From: MGBC113645 sp036308445
GTDB taxonomy: Bacteria; Bacillota_I; Bacilli_A; Erysipelotrichales; Coprobacillaceae
Direction: 5' to 3'
Assembly: GCA_036308445.1 (NCBI GenBank)
Contig: JAXJVS010000122.1
Span: forward strand, 1 to 64,000
Length of the DNA stretch: 64,000 nt
In this document: positions 16,960 through 26,163 of the stretch, one piece after another
Numbering within the stretch: position 1 is the first letter of the stretch
Layout of the letters: each line of letters begins with the position of its first letter
Translations under genes and position numbers: made by a program
The notes under the pieces: model-generated
What the model was told of the DNA's origin: nothing
The model's input: only the letters and a program-made list of their open reading frames with translations
Database searches by the model: none

Positions 16960-16973
16960 TTTCTATATTTTTT
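16943..16973 (+). terminator. Terminator of the dpaA-dpaB-dapA operon
   Basis: Perfect 30-bp palindrome (16943-16972), A-rich left and T-rich right arm, overlapping the dapA stop. Confidence 0.7.
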
Positions 16974-16978
16974 GATTG

Positions 16979-17007
16979 TTGAGTAAAAATATAAAGTGTG
17001 TTATGAT
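16979..17007 (+). promoter_or_regulatory. Promoter of rnjB
   Basis: TTGAGT (16979-16984), 17 bp, TATGAT (17002-17007) with an extended TG. The predicted leader is about 21 nt and contains AAAGGGTGA. Confidence 0.6.
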
Positions 17008-17034
17008 TATGCTAACAAAAGAAAGGGTGAAAAG

Positions 17035-18729
17035 ATGAAAAACGATATCATTCGATTTATACCACTAGGAGGACAAGCAGAAAATGGGAAAAGTATGTAT
17101 TGTTTAGAAATCAATGAGAAAATATACATAATAGATGCTGGTTTTCGTTTTCCAGATGTTGATAAACTTGGAGTTGATATGATTATCCCTAGTTTTCAGT
17201 ATTTAGAAGAAAGAATTAATGATATAGCTGCTGTTATTATTACTCATGGACATGATGATGCTATGGCAGCACTTCCATTTTTATTGCAAAAAGTTAATGT
17301 TCCTGTATATGCACCAAACTTAACTGCTGATTTAATTGAACAAAGAATCGATCATTATCAAAGACATAATAGAATAAATTTAAATATGAATTTAATAAGA
17401 GTAAAAAGAAATGCTTCTATTGATATTGAAGGAGTACCAGTAGAATTCTTTCCTGTAACTCATTCTATACCAGGTAGTGTTGGGGTGGCTTTATGGACAA
17501 GTTATGGGTATATTGTTTATAGTGGTGAATTTATAATTGATTTTGGAGCACCTGAAGGATTTAGATGTGATATTCAGAAAATGATGGAGATAGGTAAAAA
17601 AGGTGTATTAGCTTTATTAGTTGAATCATCATATTCTGAAAAAGAGGGTTATACTTCACCAAATCATAAATTAACAAATAAGATTAATCAGATTTTTGAA
17701 GATAGTGATAATCGTATTATTATTTCTTCATATGCTCAAAATGTTTTTAGAACAAAAGAAATAGTTCAATTAACTAAAAAATATAATCGTAAAATTGTTT
17801 TTTATGGTAGAGATAAATATGATAAAACAAACAGTCTTATTCGTATTGGAAAAACGATGAGAAAACCAGTTATCGAAATGGATAAAAAACTTATTGGCAA
17901 TAAAGAAAATATTGGAAATCCAAAGATTGATAAAGATTATGTGATTTTATTGTCTGGAAGTCCACGAAGAATTTATCACGATATTTGTGATATTATTGAT
18001 GGTGGAGATGAACTTTTGAAGCTTAGAAAAGGTGATACATTTATAGTGGCTTCACCTGTTTTACCTGGTACTGAAAAGATTGCTAATAAAGCTCATAATG
18101 GCTTGTTTAAGACTGATGCAAAAATTCATTTATTAAAAAGCAGAGATTTACTATCGATGCATGCTTCTATTGAAGATATTAAAGTTATTATCCAAATCTT
18201 TAAACCTAAGTATTATATTCCAATAAAGGGTGAATATCAGCATTTTATTTCTAATATGGCTATTGCTAAAGATATGGATATAACTGATGAGAACATTATT
18301 ATAGTTGATAATGGTGAAAGAATTACCTTTGAAAAAGGCGTTCTAGTAAAATCTAGAGATACTTTTGAAGTAGGGGATGTAATGATTGATGGTATTGGCA
18401 TTGGTGATGTAGGAGAAAAAGTTATTGATGATCGTATTCAATTAGCAAATGATGGAGTTGTTATTGTTGGGGTTACAATTGCTAGAGACACTAAAGATAT
18501 TATTGCTCAAACTGATTGTCAAACAAGAGGGTTTGTTTATTTGAAGGATTCTGAATATTTGATTAAGCAGATTATCCAGATATGTGAAGGTTGTGTATCT
18601 TTACTGAAAGATAAACCTGGATTAGATATTAATGAAGTTAGAATGACAATGAAAGATCAAAGTATGAGATATATTATTAAAGAGACTGGAAAACGTCCTG
18701 TATTTATTCCAGTTATTGTAGAAATTTAA
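17035..18729 (+). CDS. rnjB: RNase J family protein, J2 type
   Basis: A 564-aa metallo-beta-lactamase/beta-CASP ribonuclease of the RNase J family. The metal motif HGHxDH reads HGHDDA (residues 71-76), the TGDFxFD Asp is SGEFIID, and PIHGEY reads PIKGEY. B. subtilis RNase J2 also lacks these residues and works mainly as a partner of RNase J1, so this is the J2 type and likely has weak or no own activity. Synteny agrees: in B. subtilis rnjB also follows dapA and precedes spoIIIE. Start chosen at 17035 behind AAAGGGTGA; an upstream in-frame ATG at 16996 lies in the promoter. Confidence 0.88.
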   Translation: MKNDIIRFIPLGGQAENGKSMYCLEINEKIYIIDAGFRFPDVDKLGVDMIIPSFQYLEERINDIAAVIITHGHDDAMAALPFLLQKVNVPVYAPNLTADLIEQRIDHYQRHNRINLNMNLIRVKRNASIDIEGVPVEFFPVTHSIPGSVGVALWTSYGYIVYSGEFIIDFGAPEGFRCDIQKMMEIGKKGVLALLVESSYSEKEGYTSPNHKLTNKINQIFEDSDNRIIISSYAQNVFRTKEIVQLTKKYNRKIVFYGRDKYDKTNSLIRIGKTMRKPVIEMDKKLIGNKENIGNPKIDKDYVILLSGSPRRIYHDICDIIDGGDELLKLRKGDTFIVASPVLPGTEKIANKAHNGLFKTDAKIHLLKSRDLLSMHASIEDIKVIIQIFKPKYYIPIKGEYQHFISNMAIAKDMDITDENIIIVDNGERITFEKGVLVKSRDTFEVGDVMIDGIGIGDVGEKVIDDRIQLANDGVVIVGVTIARDTKDIIAQTDCQTRGFVYLKDSEYLIKQIIQICEGCVSLLKDKPGLDINEVRMTMKDQSMRYIIKETGKRPVFIPVIVEI

Positions 18730-18750
18730 AGCAAGATGGTTCTTGCTTTT
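18728..18750 (+). terminator. Terminator of rnjB
   Basis: Perfect 9-bp stem (18728-18736 with 18741-18749), loop TGGT, followed by TCTTT. Confidence 0.65.
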
Positions 18751-18769
18751 CTTTATTTCTGAATTTTGA

Positions 18770-18775
18770 TATAAT
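18770..18775 (+). promoter_or_regulatory. -10 box of ftsK
   Basis: Perfect TATAAT; six bases later the AGGAAGG ribosome site begins, so the leader would be about 14 nt. The -35 is weak. Confidence 0.4.
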
Positions 18776-18795
18776 TGCATAAGGAAGGTGAAATT

Positions 18796-21063
18796 ATGGC
18801 AAAAACAAAAAGGACAAAGAAAAGTCAAAAACAAATAATGTTAGAAGAAACAAGAATAAGGTTGTACTCTGTTTTAACTCTATTTGTTTTAGTTATTGCT
18901 ACTTTAAGGTTAGGGATTATTGGTCATTATCTTCATCTTATAGTTAGTTTTTTAGTAGGAAATCTTTATGGTGTGTTTTACTTAGGTAATGCAATCTTGT
19001 CTTTGTATATCTTAATAAAAGCTAAATTACCAAAATTAAATTCACCAGAAGCTGTTTCTTTATATATATCAATGACTGCGATATTTATATTAATGACTTA
19101 CCCTTCTAGTAATATTAAAGGATTTGATGTCATTAATTCATATTTGGCTTCTCAAACTTTTAATAAAGGTGGATTTGTTGGGGCGATATTTTTTGCTTTA
19201 TTGAGTGCTTTATTTGATAATTTAGGAGCAATGATTGCTGGTGGATTTTTACTGGTTATTGGTTCTTTGATGTTAATAGGAAAACTTTATATTAAAAATA
19301 AAGGGAAACTGGATTCATTAAAACAAAATAAAAAAGAAAAACCAAAAAAACATGAAATTGATGAAAATGTAGAGAAAATAATTCTTGAAACAAAACCATT
19401 GTTACCTATTTTTAGAAAAAAACAGATTGTTATTTTTCCGGATAAAGTTTTTGATGATGATAATATAAAAGATGAACCTATTGAAGAAGAAATCACTTCA
19501 GCATTTGAATTCAATGAAGAAAAAATACAATTGGAAGTCAAGGAAGTTATACCAAAAATAAAAACTCCTGTTAAAGAAGAAAAAGTTTTAAAGCCAGTGG
19601 AGAGAAAACCTTTGAAAGATTATAAATTTCCACCTTTATCGTTATTAAAGACAAAATCAACAAATAATTATATGAACGAGAAAGCGAGCGCTCAGGAAAA
19701 TGCTAGAAAGCTTACTGCTGTATTAAAACAGTTTGGAGTAAGAACTACTGTAGAAAATGTTGCTATTGGGCCAAGTATTACTAAGTATGAATTAAAGTTA
19801 GAAGTTGGTACGAGAGTAAATAAAATTTTACAATTACAAGATGATATTAAACTTGCTTTAGCTACAGCTGATATTCGTATTGAAGCGCCTATACCTGGTA
19901 AACCATATGTAGGAATAGAAGTTCCTAATTCTAAACCTTCAGTAGTTGCTTTCAAAGATGTTTATCAGGGAGCTTTTCAAAAAGTTAGTGTTGAAGAAAA
20001 TAAATTAGGTGTAGTATTAGGGAAAGATATATCAGGTAAGCCTATTATTGCAGAATTAGATAAAATGCCTCATTTATTAATTGCAGGAGCTACAGGTAGT
20101 GGTAAGTCTGTTTGTATAAATACTATTATTACATCTTTATTAATGCGTACTCATCCTGATGAAGTTAAACTTATCTTAGTGGATCCTAAAAAAGTAGAAT
20201 TATCTATTTATAATGGTGTTCCTCATCTATTAACACCTGTTGTTACTGACCCTAAAAAAGCAGCTGGGGTTTTAAGAGAAGTTGTAAGTGAAATGGAAAG
20301 AAGATATGATGTTTTTGCTAGTGTAAATGCTAGAAATATAAAAGGATATAATGAATATGCAAAAGAATATAATTCAAAAGCTAATGATGAAGAATTAAAA
20401 GAGATACTATCTTATCAAGTTGTTATTCTAGATGAGGTTGCTGATTTAATGATGGTTGCTAGCAAAGAAGTAGAAGATTGTATTATGCGTATTGCACAAA
20501 TGGCAAGAGCAGCTGGTATACATTTGATTGTTGCAACTCAAAGACCGTCTACTGATATCATTACTGGTGTTATTAAAGCTAATATTCCTTCACGTATTGC
20601 TTTTGCTGTTTCTTCAAGCATTGATTCAAGAACTATATTGGATACAAGTGGTGCGGAAAAATTATTAGGAAAAGGAGATATGTTATTTTCACCTATGGGG
20701 TCTTCTTCACCAATTCGTGTTCAGGGTGCTTTTGTTTCTGATGATGAAGTTGCTGAAATAGTTCATTTTGTTTCACAACAAAGAGAAGCAGTATATGAAG
20801 AAAAATATATGAATGTTAAATCAGTAGGAGGAAGTTCTTCTTTTGATGATGATGATAATGATGAAGAATATGAACAATGTCGAGAATTTGTAATTCAGAC
20901 TCAAAAGGCAAGTACTTCATTACTTCAAAGACGATTTAAAATCGGATATAATAAAGCTGCCAGAATTATTGATCAATTAGAGGAAAATGGTATTATTGGT
21001 CCTCAAAACGGTAGTAAGCCTAGAGAAGTCTATGTGAAACAATATAGTGAAGAAGATTTTTAA
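18796..21063 (+). CDS. ftsK: DNA translocase FtsK/SpoIIIE
   Basis: A 755-aa ring-forming DNA pump that moves chromosome ends across the division or sporulation septum. It has four N-terminal membrane helices (about residues 25-185), a charged linker, the translocase core with Walker A LIAGATGSGKSVCIN and Walker B VVILDEVADLMM, and a C-terminal gamma winged helix (from REFVIQTQKASTSLLQRRFKIGYNKA) that reads orientation sequences. B. subtilis has two such proteins; the position after rnjB corresponds to spoIIIE. The ATG at 18796 follows GGAAGGTG. Confidence 0.94.
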   Translation: MAKTKRTKKSQKQIMLEETRIRLYSVLTLFVLVIATLRLGIIGHYLHLIVSFLVGNLYGVFYLGNAILSLYILIKAKLPKLNSPEAVSLYISMTAIFILMTYPSSNIKGFDVINSYLASQTFNKGGFVGAIFFALLSALFDNLGAMIAGGFLLVIGSLMLIGKLYIKNKGKLDSLKQNKKEKPKKHEIDENVEKIILETKPLLPIFRKKQIVIFPDKVFDDDNIKDEPIEEEITSAFEFNEEKIQLEVKEVIPKIKTPVKEEKVLKPVERKPLKDYKFPPLSLLKTKSTNNYMNEKASAQENARKLTAVLKQFGVRTTVENVAIGPSITKYELKLEVGTRVNKILQLQDDIKLALATADIRIEAPIPGKPYVGIEVPNSKPSVVAFKDVYQGAFQKVSVEENKLGVVLGKDISGKPIIAELDKMPHLLIAGATGSGKSVCINTIITSLLMRTHPDEVKLILVDPKKVELSIYNGVPHLLTPVVTDPKKAAGVLREVVSEMERRYDVFASVNARNIKGYNEYAKEYNSKANDEELKEILSYQVVILDEVADLMMVASKEVEDCIMRIAQMARAAGIHLIVATQRPSTDIITGVIKANIPSRIAFAVSSSIDSRTILDTSGAEKLLGKGDMLFSPMGSSSPIRVQGAFVSDDEVAEIVHFVSQQREAVYEEKYMNVKSVGGSSSFDDDDNDEEYEQCREFVIQTQKASTSLLQRRFKIGYNKAARIIDQLEENGIIGPQNGSKPREVYVKQYSEEDF

Positions 21064-21091
21064 AAAGGATGTAATTATCATCCTTTTTTTG
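21062..21091 (+). terminator. Terminator of ftsK
   Basis: Hairpin of nine pairs (21063-21071 with 21079-21087) followed by a T run. Confidence 0.75.
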
Positions 21092-21221
21092 TTTTTAATA
21101 AAAGATTTTTTTAGCTTCTATTTATCTTGTGAGGTGATTTTTTTGATGATATATTTAAATTAGGATAATGATATTTATGTGTATAGCTAGTGCATAAATA
21201 AAAGAAAGGAAGGGTTTGATT

Positions 21222-22112
21222 ATGGCTAAAGTACATATAGAAAGTGTTCGAGAACTTGTCGAAAAGGCCGGAGAGATAAGAAAGAAGCTTGCCTTAGGAA
21301 CAAGACGTATTGGTAATGTTCATATTGGAGGACCAATGTCTGCTACTGACGCTGCAGTAGCTATTTATTACAAATATATGGATTTTGATCCAGAAAATTT
21401 AGATAATTCTAATCGTAATCAGTTTATTTTAAGTAAAGGACATAATGGTATTTTACTATATACTATTTTTTGTGATATGGGAATTTATGATTGGGATTTA
21501 TTATTAGATACATATAATACAGTTGGACATCCTTTTGGACCTCATCCAAATAGAAAATATGTAAAAGGAATAGAAGTATCTACGGGCTCTTTAGGACATG
21601 GTTTATCTTGGTGTTGTGGTATAGCCCATGCAAATCGTAATAGGAATATTAGAGCAAGAATCTTCTGTATGTTAGGTGATGGTGAAATGGAAGAAGGTTC
21701 TAATTGGGAAGCTATTTTATATGCTTCATCTAAAAAACTAGATAATATTGTTGCAGTTGTAGATTTTAATCATTGTTCAGCTGCTTTTGAAACAAATGAG
21801 AATGTTAAATGGGGAGATAAAGGTGGACCAGAAGGTTTAGCAGATTGTTATCGTGCTTTTGGATGGAATGCTGTTGTAGTTGATGGTTCAAAGATGGCTG
21901 ATATTGACAAAGTGTTATCTGAGCTTCCAGAAGTAACATTGAGCGGTAAGCCGAATTGTATAATTTGTAATACTCAAAAAGGTCAAGGGGTTAAATTTAT
22001 GGAAGAACGACCTTCTGCTTGGCATATTGGTGGTTTTTCTGATGAAACATTAGAAGAAACGATTGAATTGATTGAAAAATATACTCAAGAGAGATTAGCG
22101 GAGGTGGAATAA
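21222..22112 (+). CDS. Transketolase, N-terminal (TPP-binding) subunit
   Basis: A 296-aa stand-alone N-terminal half of a transketolase. The thiamine-diphosphate motif GDGEMEEGSNWEA ... DFNHCSA and the conserved His residues (HIGGPMS, KGHNG, GHPFGPHP, GSLGHGLS) are present. The second half is the next gene. Split transketolases are common in Firmicutes, archaea and some sugar pathways; the donor sugar here is unknown, and a full-length transketolase lies 4 kb downstream. A TTG six bases upstream is part of the ribosome-site region, so ATG 21222 is taken. The pair sits between ftsK and yfmF, where other genes occur in B. subtilis. No clear promoter in the 150-bp gap; a GATAAT near 21162 is a weak candidate. 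Confidence 0.92.
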   Translation: MAKVHIESVRELVEKAGEIRKKLALGTRRIGNVHIGGPMSATDAAVAIYYKYMDFDPENLDNSNRNQFILSKGHNGILLYTIFCDMGIYDWDLLLDTYNTVGHPFGPHPNRKYVKGIEVSTGSLGHGLSWCCGIAHANRNRNIRARIFCMLGDGEMEEGSNWEAILYASSKKLDNIVAVVDFNHCSAAFETNENVKWGDKGGPEGLADCYRAFGWNAVVVDGSKMADIDKVLSELPEVTLSGKPNCIICNTQKGQGVKFMEERPSAWHIGGFSDETLEETIELIEKYTQERLAEVE

Positions 22113-23083
22113 TGGCAGGCTTTACATTTTGTTGTGGTGATTTTGTTAATATGATGGATGCAAAAGGTACTGTTACAAATGAGATCTTAGAAATGATTGA
22201 AGAAGATTCTCGTGTTTGTTATATTAATTCTGATAGTACTGTTGGACGTGTTGCCCAAGCTATGAAAGTTCATCCTGATCGAGTTTTAGATGTAGGAATA
22301 CAAGAAATGAATATGGTTACTGTTGCTGCTGGGTTGGCTAAAGAAGGGTATATTCCATTTATACAGACTTTTGGACCATTTTTATGTGTTCGAGCTTTGG
22401 ATCAAATTCATAACGATGTTTGTTATAATGACTTTCCAGTGAGATTAATAGGTACACATGCTGGTTTGTCTTCTGGTTATGGTCCTACTCATAATACAAT
22501 TATTGAATTTGCTATTATGAACGCTTTACCTAATATGACAATGGTTGCTCCGTGTGATGCTAATCAAGCAAAAAAATTGTTGAGAAAATCATTGGATTAT
22601 AAAGGACCAATATATATTCGTATTCCAAGAGGCGAAGAGCCTGCAGTTTATGCTGATGATTATGAATATGATTACGAAATAGGAAAAGCAATTGTATTAA
22701 ATGAAGGAAAAGATTTAACAATTATAGCTACAGGAATGGGAGTATATAATTCTGTTCAGGCAGCTATTGAATTGGAAAAACATGGTTTAGATGTTGGAGT
22801 TATTGATATGCATACTATTAAACCTATTGATAAAGAAGCGATTATTAAAGCTGCTAAAACAACAAAAAATATTATAACTGTTGAAGATCATAATATTCAA
22901 GGTGGTTTAGGAAGTATTGTATCAGATGTTTTGATTGAAGCTGAAGTTCAAGCTAGATTAAAGAAGATAGGCGTACCTGATTGTTTTGCTGAAATCGGTT
23001 ATCCAGAAGAATTGTATCCTTATTATAAGATGGATGTTAATGGTATAGTTGAAACTGCTTTAAAATTTATTGCTAAGGAATAA
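22112..23083 (+). CDS. Transketolase, C-terminal subunit
   Basis: The 323-aa partner of the preceding subunit, containing the pyrimidine-binding domain with the catalytic Glu in VGIQEMNM, GPTHNTIIEFAIMNALPNMTMVAPCDA, and the C-terminal transketolase domain (about 190-323). Its start codon shares one base with the stop codon of the N-terminal gene and has GGAGGTGG upstream, so equal coupled synthesis is expected. A strong terminator follows. Confidence 0.92.
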   Translation: MAGFTFCCGDFVNMMDAKGTVTNEILEMIEEDSRVCYINSDSTVGRVAQAMKVHPDRVLDVGIQEMNMVTVAAGLAKEGYIPFIQTFGPFLCVRALDQIHNDVCYNDFPVRLIGTHAGLSSGYGPTHNTIIEFAIMNALPNMTMVAPCDANQAKKLLRKSLDYKGPIYIRIPRGEEPAVYADDYEYDYEIGKAIVLNEGKDLTIIATGMGVYNSVQAAIELEKHGLDVGVIDMHTIKPIDKEAIIKAAKTTKNIITVEDHNIQGGLGSIVSDVLIEAEVQARLKKIGVPDCFAEIGYPEELYPYYKMDVNGIVETALKFIAKE

Positions 23084-23088
23084 AAAAG

Positions 23089-23126
23089 AAAGTATGTTGG
23101 TTTATTTGAATCAACATACTTTTTTA
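23089..23126 (+). terminator. Terminator of the split transketolase
   Basis: Perfect 11-bp stem (23089-23099 with 23112-23122) followed by T5. From here to 23399 no gene is visible apart from the small promoter-terminator pair described next. Confidence 0.8.
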
Positions 23127-23281
23127 TTATAAATTATCTTTTTTGTGCTTTAACTATTTTCATCTATGATTGAATGGTTTCGTTCATAGAAACACCATTA
23201 TATTTAATATGTTAAATAAAAATCGTATAGAATTTTAAATATAATATTATGTATTTCATCTTGGATTAATTATTTTAACTG

Positions 23282-23340
23282 TATAATGTAATAAACAAAA
23301 GATAAAATTATGAACAAGATACTAAGTCTTGTTCTTTTTT
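23282..23340 (+). promoter_or_regulatory. -10 box and terminator hairpin ahead of yfmF
   Basis: TATAAT at 23282-23287 is followed by a perfect 8-bp hairpin (23312-23319 with 23327-23334) and six T (23335-23340). This would give a transcript of about 50 nt, either a short RNA or an attenuated leader. A second TATAAT (23364-23369) could start yfmF itself. Confidence 0.4.
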
Positions 23341-23399
23341 GTTTTAATTTGTTTCATTTTGAGTATAATAGTAGTAGCATCGAAAAAAAAGGAGAATTT

Positions 23400-24665
23400 A
23401 TGAAAAGAACATTTCAGATGAATGGATACAAACTCCATTTAATACCTACCAAAAAATTTAAAAACATAACAATTTCACTAAGATTACAAAATAGATTAAC
23501 TCGCGAAACATCAACAATAAGAACGTTATTAACCTTCGTATTGATTGCTTCTACAAATAAGTATAAGACAACAAAAGATATTGCTGCTTATTTAGATGAG
23601 ATGTATGGTGCTAGATTATCTAATAATATTTTGTCTAAAGGATATTCTCATATTATGCAATTATATTCTGGCTGTGTTAATGAGAATTATTTACCGTCAA
23701 AAGAATCTTTATTAGAAAAACAAATTCTATTAATAAATGATTTGTTTTATGATCCAAATGCTTTGAATGGAGCATTTGATGAAAAAATTGTAGAATTGAA
23801 AAAGAAAGAATTAAAAGAAAGATTACAGGCGGCTAAAGATGATAAGTTTTCCTATTCTTTAGATAAATTGTTTGAATATATGGGTAGAGGTAGTGTTTTA
23901 GGCATTAATAGTACCGGATATGAAGAAGAAATTGATGCAATTAGTGCTAAAGATTTATACGAATATCTACAAAAGTGTATTTTAGAAGATGAAAAGCATT
24001 TATATATTGTTGGTGATATTGATGATAATGTTGTCAATTTATTTGATAAGAATCTTAAGTTTAAAAGTCATGGAAATCAATATTCTTCTGCTTATCAATT
24101 CAAAAGTGATAAACCTGAGATTTTAGAAGTTATTGAAAATCAAGAAATTACTCAAGCTAAATTGAATATGGGATTTACGATTGATTGTGATTACACTAGT
24201 GATGATCATTATGCTTTTACAGTTTTTAATGCTTATTATGGAGGTTTTTCTCAATCAAGATTATTTCAGGTTGTAAGAGAAGAAAATAGTTTATGTTATT
24301 ATGTTTCTTCTAGTTATGATGCATTTAATGGCATTATGATTGTTAATAGTGGTATAGAAGATAATGATTATGAAAAAGCAAAAACATTAATTATTGAAGA
24401 GTTAGAAAAAATCCAAAATGGTAATGTTGAAGAAGAAAGACTTAATCTTGCTAAGGGAATGTTAGCTAATTCTTTAAGAAAGACGAATGATGAAGCTGGT
24501 AGTATGATTGCAATTGATTACAATAGGGATATCACTGGTAAAATTGAGACAAATGAGGAATATCTTGATAAATTAATAAATGTTACAAAAGAAGATATCG
24601 TTAGAGTAGCAAAAAAGGTTAAATTAGATACAGTTTATTTATTAACCGGAAAGGAAAGAGTATGA
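23400..24665 (+). CDS. yfmF: M16-family peptidase-like protein YfmF (non-catalytic partner)
   Basis: A 421-aa protein with the two-lobed M16 (pitrilysin/processing peptidase) fold but without the HxxEH zinc motif, as in the YfmF (YmfF) branch. YfmF and YfmH occur as a pair; in B. subtilis they are linked to the 5-aminopentanol modification of elongation factor P. The ATG at 23400 has AAGGAG upstream; an in-frame extension upstream to 23310 crosses a terminator hairpin and is rejected. It overlaps yfmH by 4 bp. In B. subtilis ymfF-ymfH also follow spoIIIE. Confidence 0.88.
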   Translation: MKRTFQMNGYKLHLIPTKKFKNITISLRLQNRLTRETSTIRTLLTFVLIASTNKYKTTKDIAAYLDEMYGARLSNNILSKGYSHIMQLYSGCVNENYLPSKESLLEKQILLINDLFYDPNALNGAFDEKIVELKKKELKERLQAAKDDKFSYSLDKLFEYMGRGSVLGINSTGYEEEIDAISAKDLYEYLQKCILEDEKHLYIVGDIDDNVVNLFDKNLKFKSHGNQYSSAYQFKSDKPEILEVIENQEITQAKLNMGFTIDCDYTSDDHYAFTVFNAYYGGFSQSRLFQVVREENSLCYYVSSSYDAFNGIMIVNSGIEDNDYEKAKTLIIEELEKIQNGNVEEERLNLAKGMLANSLRKTNDEAGSMIAIDYNRDITGKIETNEEYLDKLINVTKEDIVRVAKKVKLDTVYLLTGKERV

Positions 24666-25951
24666 AAATAACAAAATATAATACTTTAAAAGAAACCTTA
24701 TATTATGATGAATTAGAGAATGGTTTAAAAGTTTTTATATTACCTAAACCAGGTTTCTCTAAAACATACGCTTTGTTTTCAACACGTTTTGGTTCTATTG
24801 ATACAACTTTTGTACCTTTAAATGAGGATGAGATGATTACTGTTCCTGATGGTATTGCTCATTTTTTAGAACATAAAATGTTTGAAACAAAAGATGGTGA
24901 TGCAAGTGAGAAATTTGCTCGCTTATCTGCATCCACTAATGCTTTTACTACTTCTTCTAGAACTGCTTATTTATTTAATACAACTGCCAATGAATATGAA
25001 TGTATTGAATTGTTGTTGGATTTTGTTCAAGATATATATTTAACAGATCAATCGGTAGAAAAAGAGAAAGGGATCATTAACCAAGAGATAGGAATGTATG
25101 ATGATGATCCTGATTGGCGCTGTTATTTTGGCTCAATTCAAAATTTATATGTTAATCATCCCGTAAAGATAGATATTGCTGGTACTGTTGATACAGTTGC
25201 TGAAATTGATAAGAAGACTTTAGAAAAGTGTTATCATACTTTTTATCATCCAAGTAATATGATGATTTTTATTGTTGGAAATATTGATGCTAATAAAACA
25301 ATGGATTTAATCATAGAAAATCAAAACAAAAAATCTTTCAGAAAAGAAATGTCAATCATTAGACAAGAAAATAATGAGCCATGTATTATTGATAAAAAAC
25401 AAGAAGAGTTGAAAATGAGCGTAATTATGCCAAAAATCATTGTCTCAATGAAAATCAATAATATTCTAACAAATGGAAAAGATAAACTAAAAAGAGAAAT
25501 GTCGATGAATTTATTGTTAGATATACTATTTTCAAAAAGTTCACCATTATATGAAGAATGGCTAAATGAAGGAATTATTAATGATAGTTTTAGTGCGAAT
25601 TTTACACAGGAAAGGGATTATTGTTTCTTGCAAATCGGAGGAGATACTTTATATCCTGAAAAGCTAAGGGATAAGATTATTCATTTATTAACACATATTA
25701 ATGAATTTAAAATTGATGAAAAAGAATTTATGAGAAACAAGAAAAAAAATATTGGTTTATTAATTAATATGTTTAATAGTCCAGAAAGTATCGCTAATGT
25801 GTTTAGTCGATATTATTTTGAAGATATCATTGCTTTTGATTTAATAGATGAGGTTAATGAAATGACTATCCAAGATATATATAATCTTTATTCATTATTT
25901 AATGAAGAAGCAATAAGTACATTTATTGTGAAAAATAAAGACAACGCATAG
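24662..25951 (+). CDS. yfmH: M16-family zinc peptidase YfmH
   Basis: A 429-aa M16 peptidase with the inverted zinc motif HFLEH in GIAHFLEHKMFE (about residues 68-79) and the downstream Glu in KEKGIINQEIGMYDDDP. It is expected to be the active member of the YfmF-YfmH heterodimer, processing a peptide or protein in the cytoplasm. It starts at ATG overlapping the yfmF stop. Confidence 0.9.
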   Translation: MKITKYNTLKETLYYDELENGLKVFILPKPGFSKTYALFSTRFGSIDTTFVPLNEDEMITVPDGIAHFLEHKMFETKDGDASEKFARLSASTNAFTTSSRTAYLFNTTANEYECIELLLDFVQDIYLTDQSVEKEKGIINQEIGMYDDDPDWRCYFGSIQNLYVNHPVKIDIAGTVDTVAEIDKKTLEKCYHTFYHPSNMMIFIVGNIDANKTMDLIIENQNKKSFRKEMSIIRQENNEPCIIDKKQEELKMSVIMPKIIVSMKINNILTNGKDKLKREMSMNLLLDILFSKSSPLYEEWLNEGIINDSFSANFTQERDYCFLQIGGDTLYPEKLRDKIIHLLTHINEFKIDEKEFMRNKKKNIGLLINMFNSPESIANVFSRYYFEDIIAFDLIDEVNEMTIQDIYNLYSLFNEEAISTFIVKNKDNA

Positions 25952-25953
25952 TG

Positions 25954-25981
25954 TTGACAAACAAAAAGCATATGTTATAAT
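25954..25981 (+). promoter_or_regulatory. Strong sigma-A promoter of the small RNA
   Basis: Perfect TTGACA (25954-25959) and TATAAT (25976-25981) with a 16-bp spacer. Seven bases later, at 25988, begins the 5' strand of the closing helix of the RNA. Confidence 0.8.
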
Positions 25982-25987
25982 GTGAAT

Positions 25988-26148
25988 GACCTAGGAGTAA
26001 ATAAATTTCCTACACTATAGATAAGGGAATCTGATTTGCGTTTGATGGTGTTGAAGGCCTATCTAAGAATAGGAATCCTAAAATCAAAACAAAGATACCC
26101 ACCTGTACAAAACAGGGATAATCTAAAAGCTCTTAGGTTCCTTTTTTT
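25988..26148 (+). ncRNA. Structured small RNA, 6S-like candidate
   Basis: The first ten bases after the predicted start (25988-25997) pair with 26130-26139, closing a transcript of about 160 nt that ends in CC and seven T. Inside, an 8-bp helix with one bulge (around 26018-26026 with 26057-26064) and a small hairpin near 26103-26117 (CCTGT/ACAGG) can be drawn. No ORF is present. The long rod closed from the 5' end and the small 3'-side hairpin recall 6S RNA, but the length is short and no diagnostic sequence was recognised. Because the ynzC ribosome site follows within 15 nt, a cis-acting leader is the alternative. Confidence 0.5.
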
Positions 26149-26163
26149 ATTTAGGAGGATATT

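Noticed and set aside
23310..23399. Hydrophobic N-terminal extension of YfmF
   Set aside because: It runs through an intrinsic terminator hairpin, and YfmF proteins are cytoplasmic without a signal sequence; ATG 23400 has the proper ribosome site.
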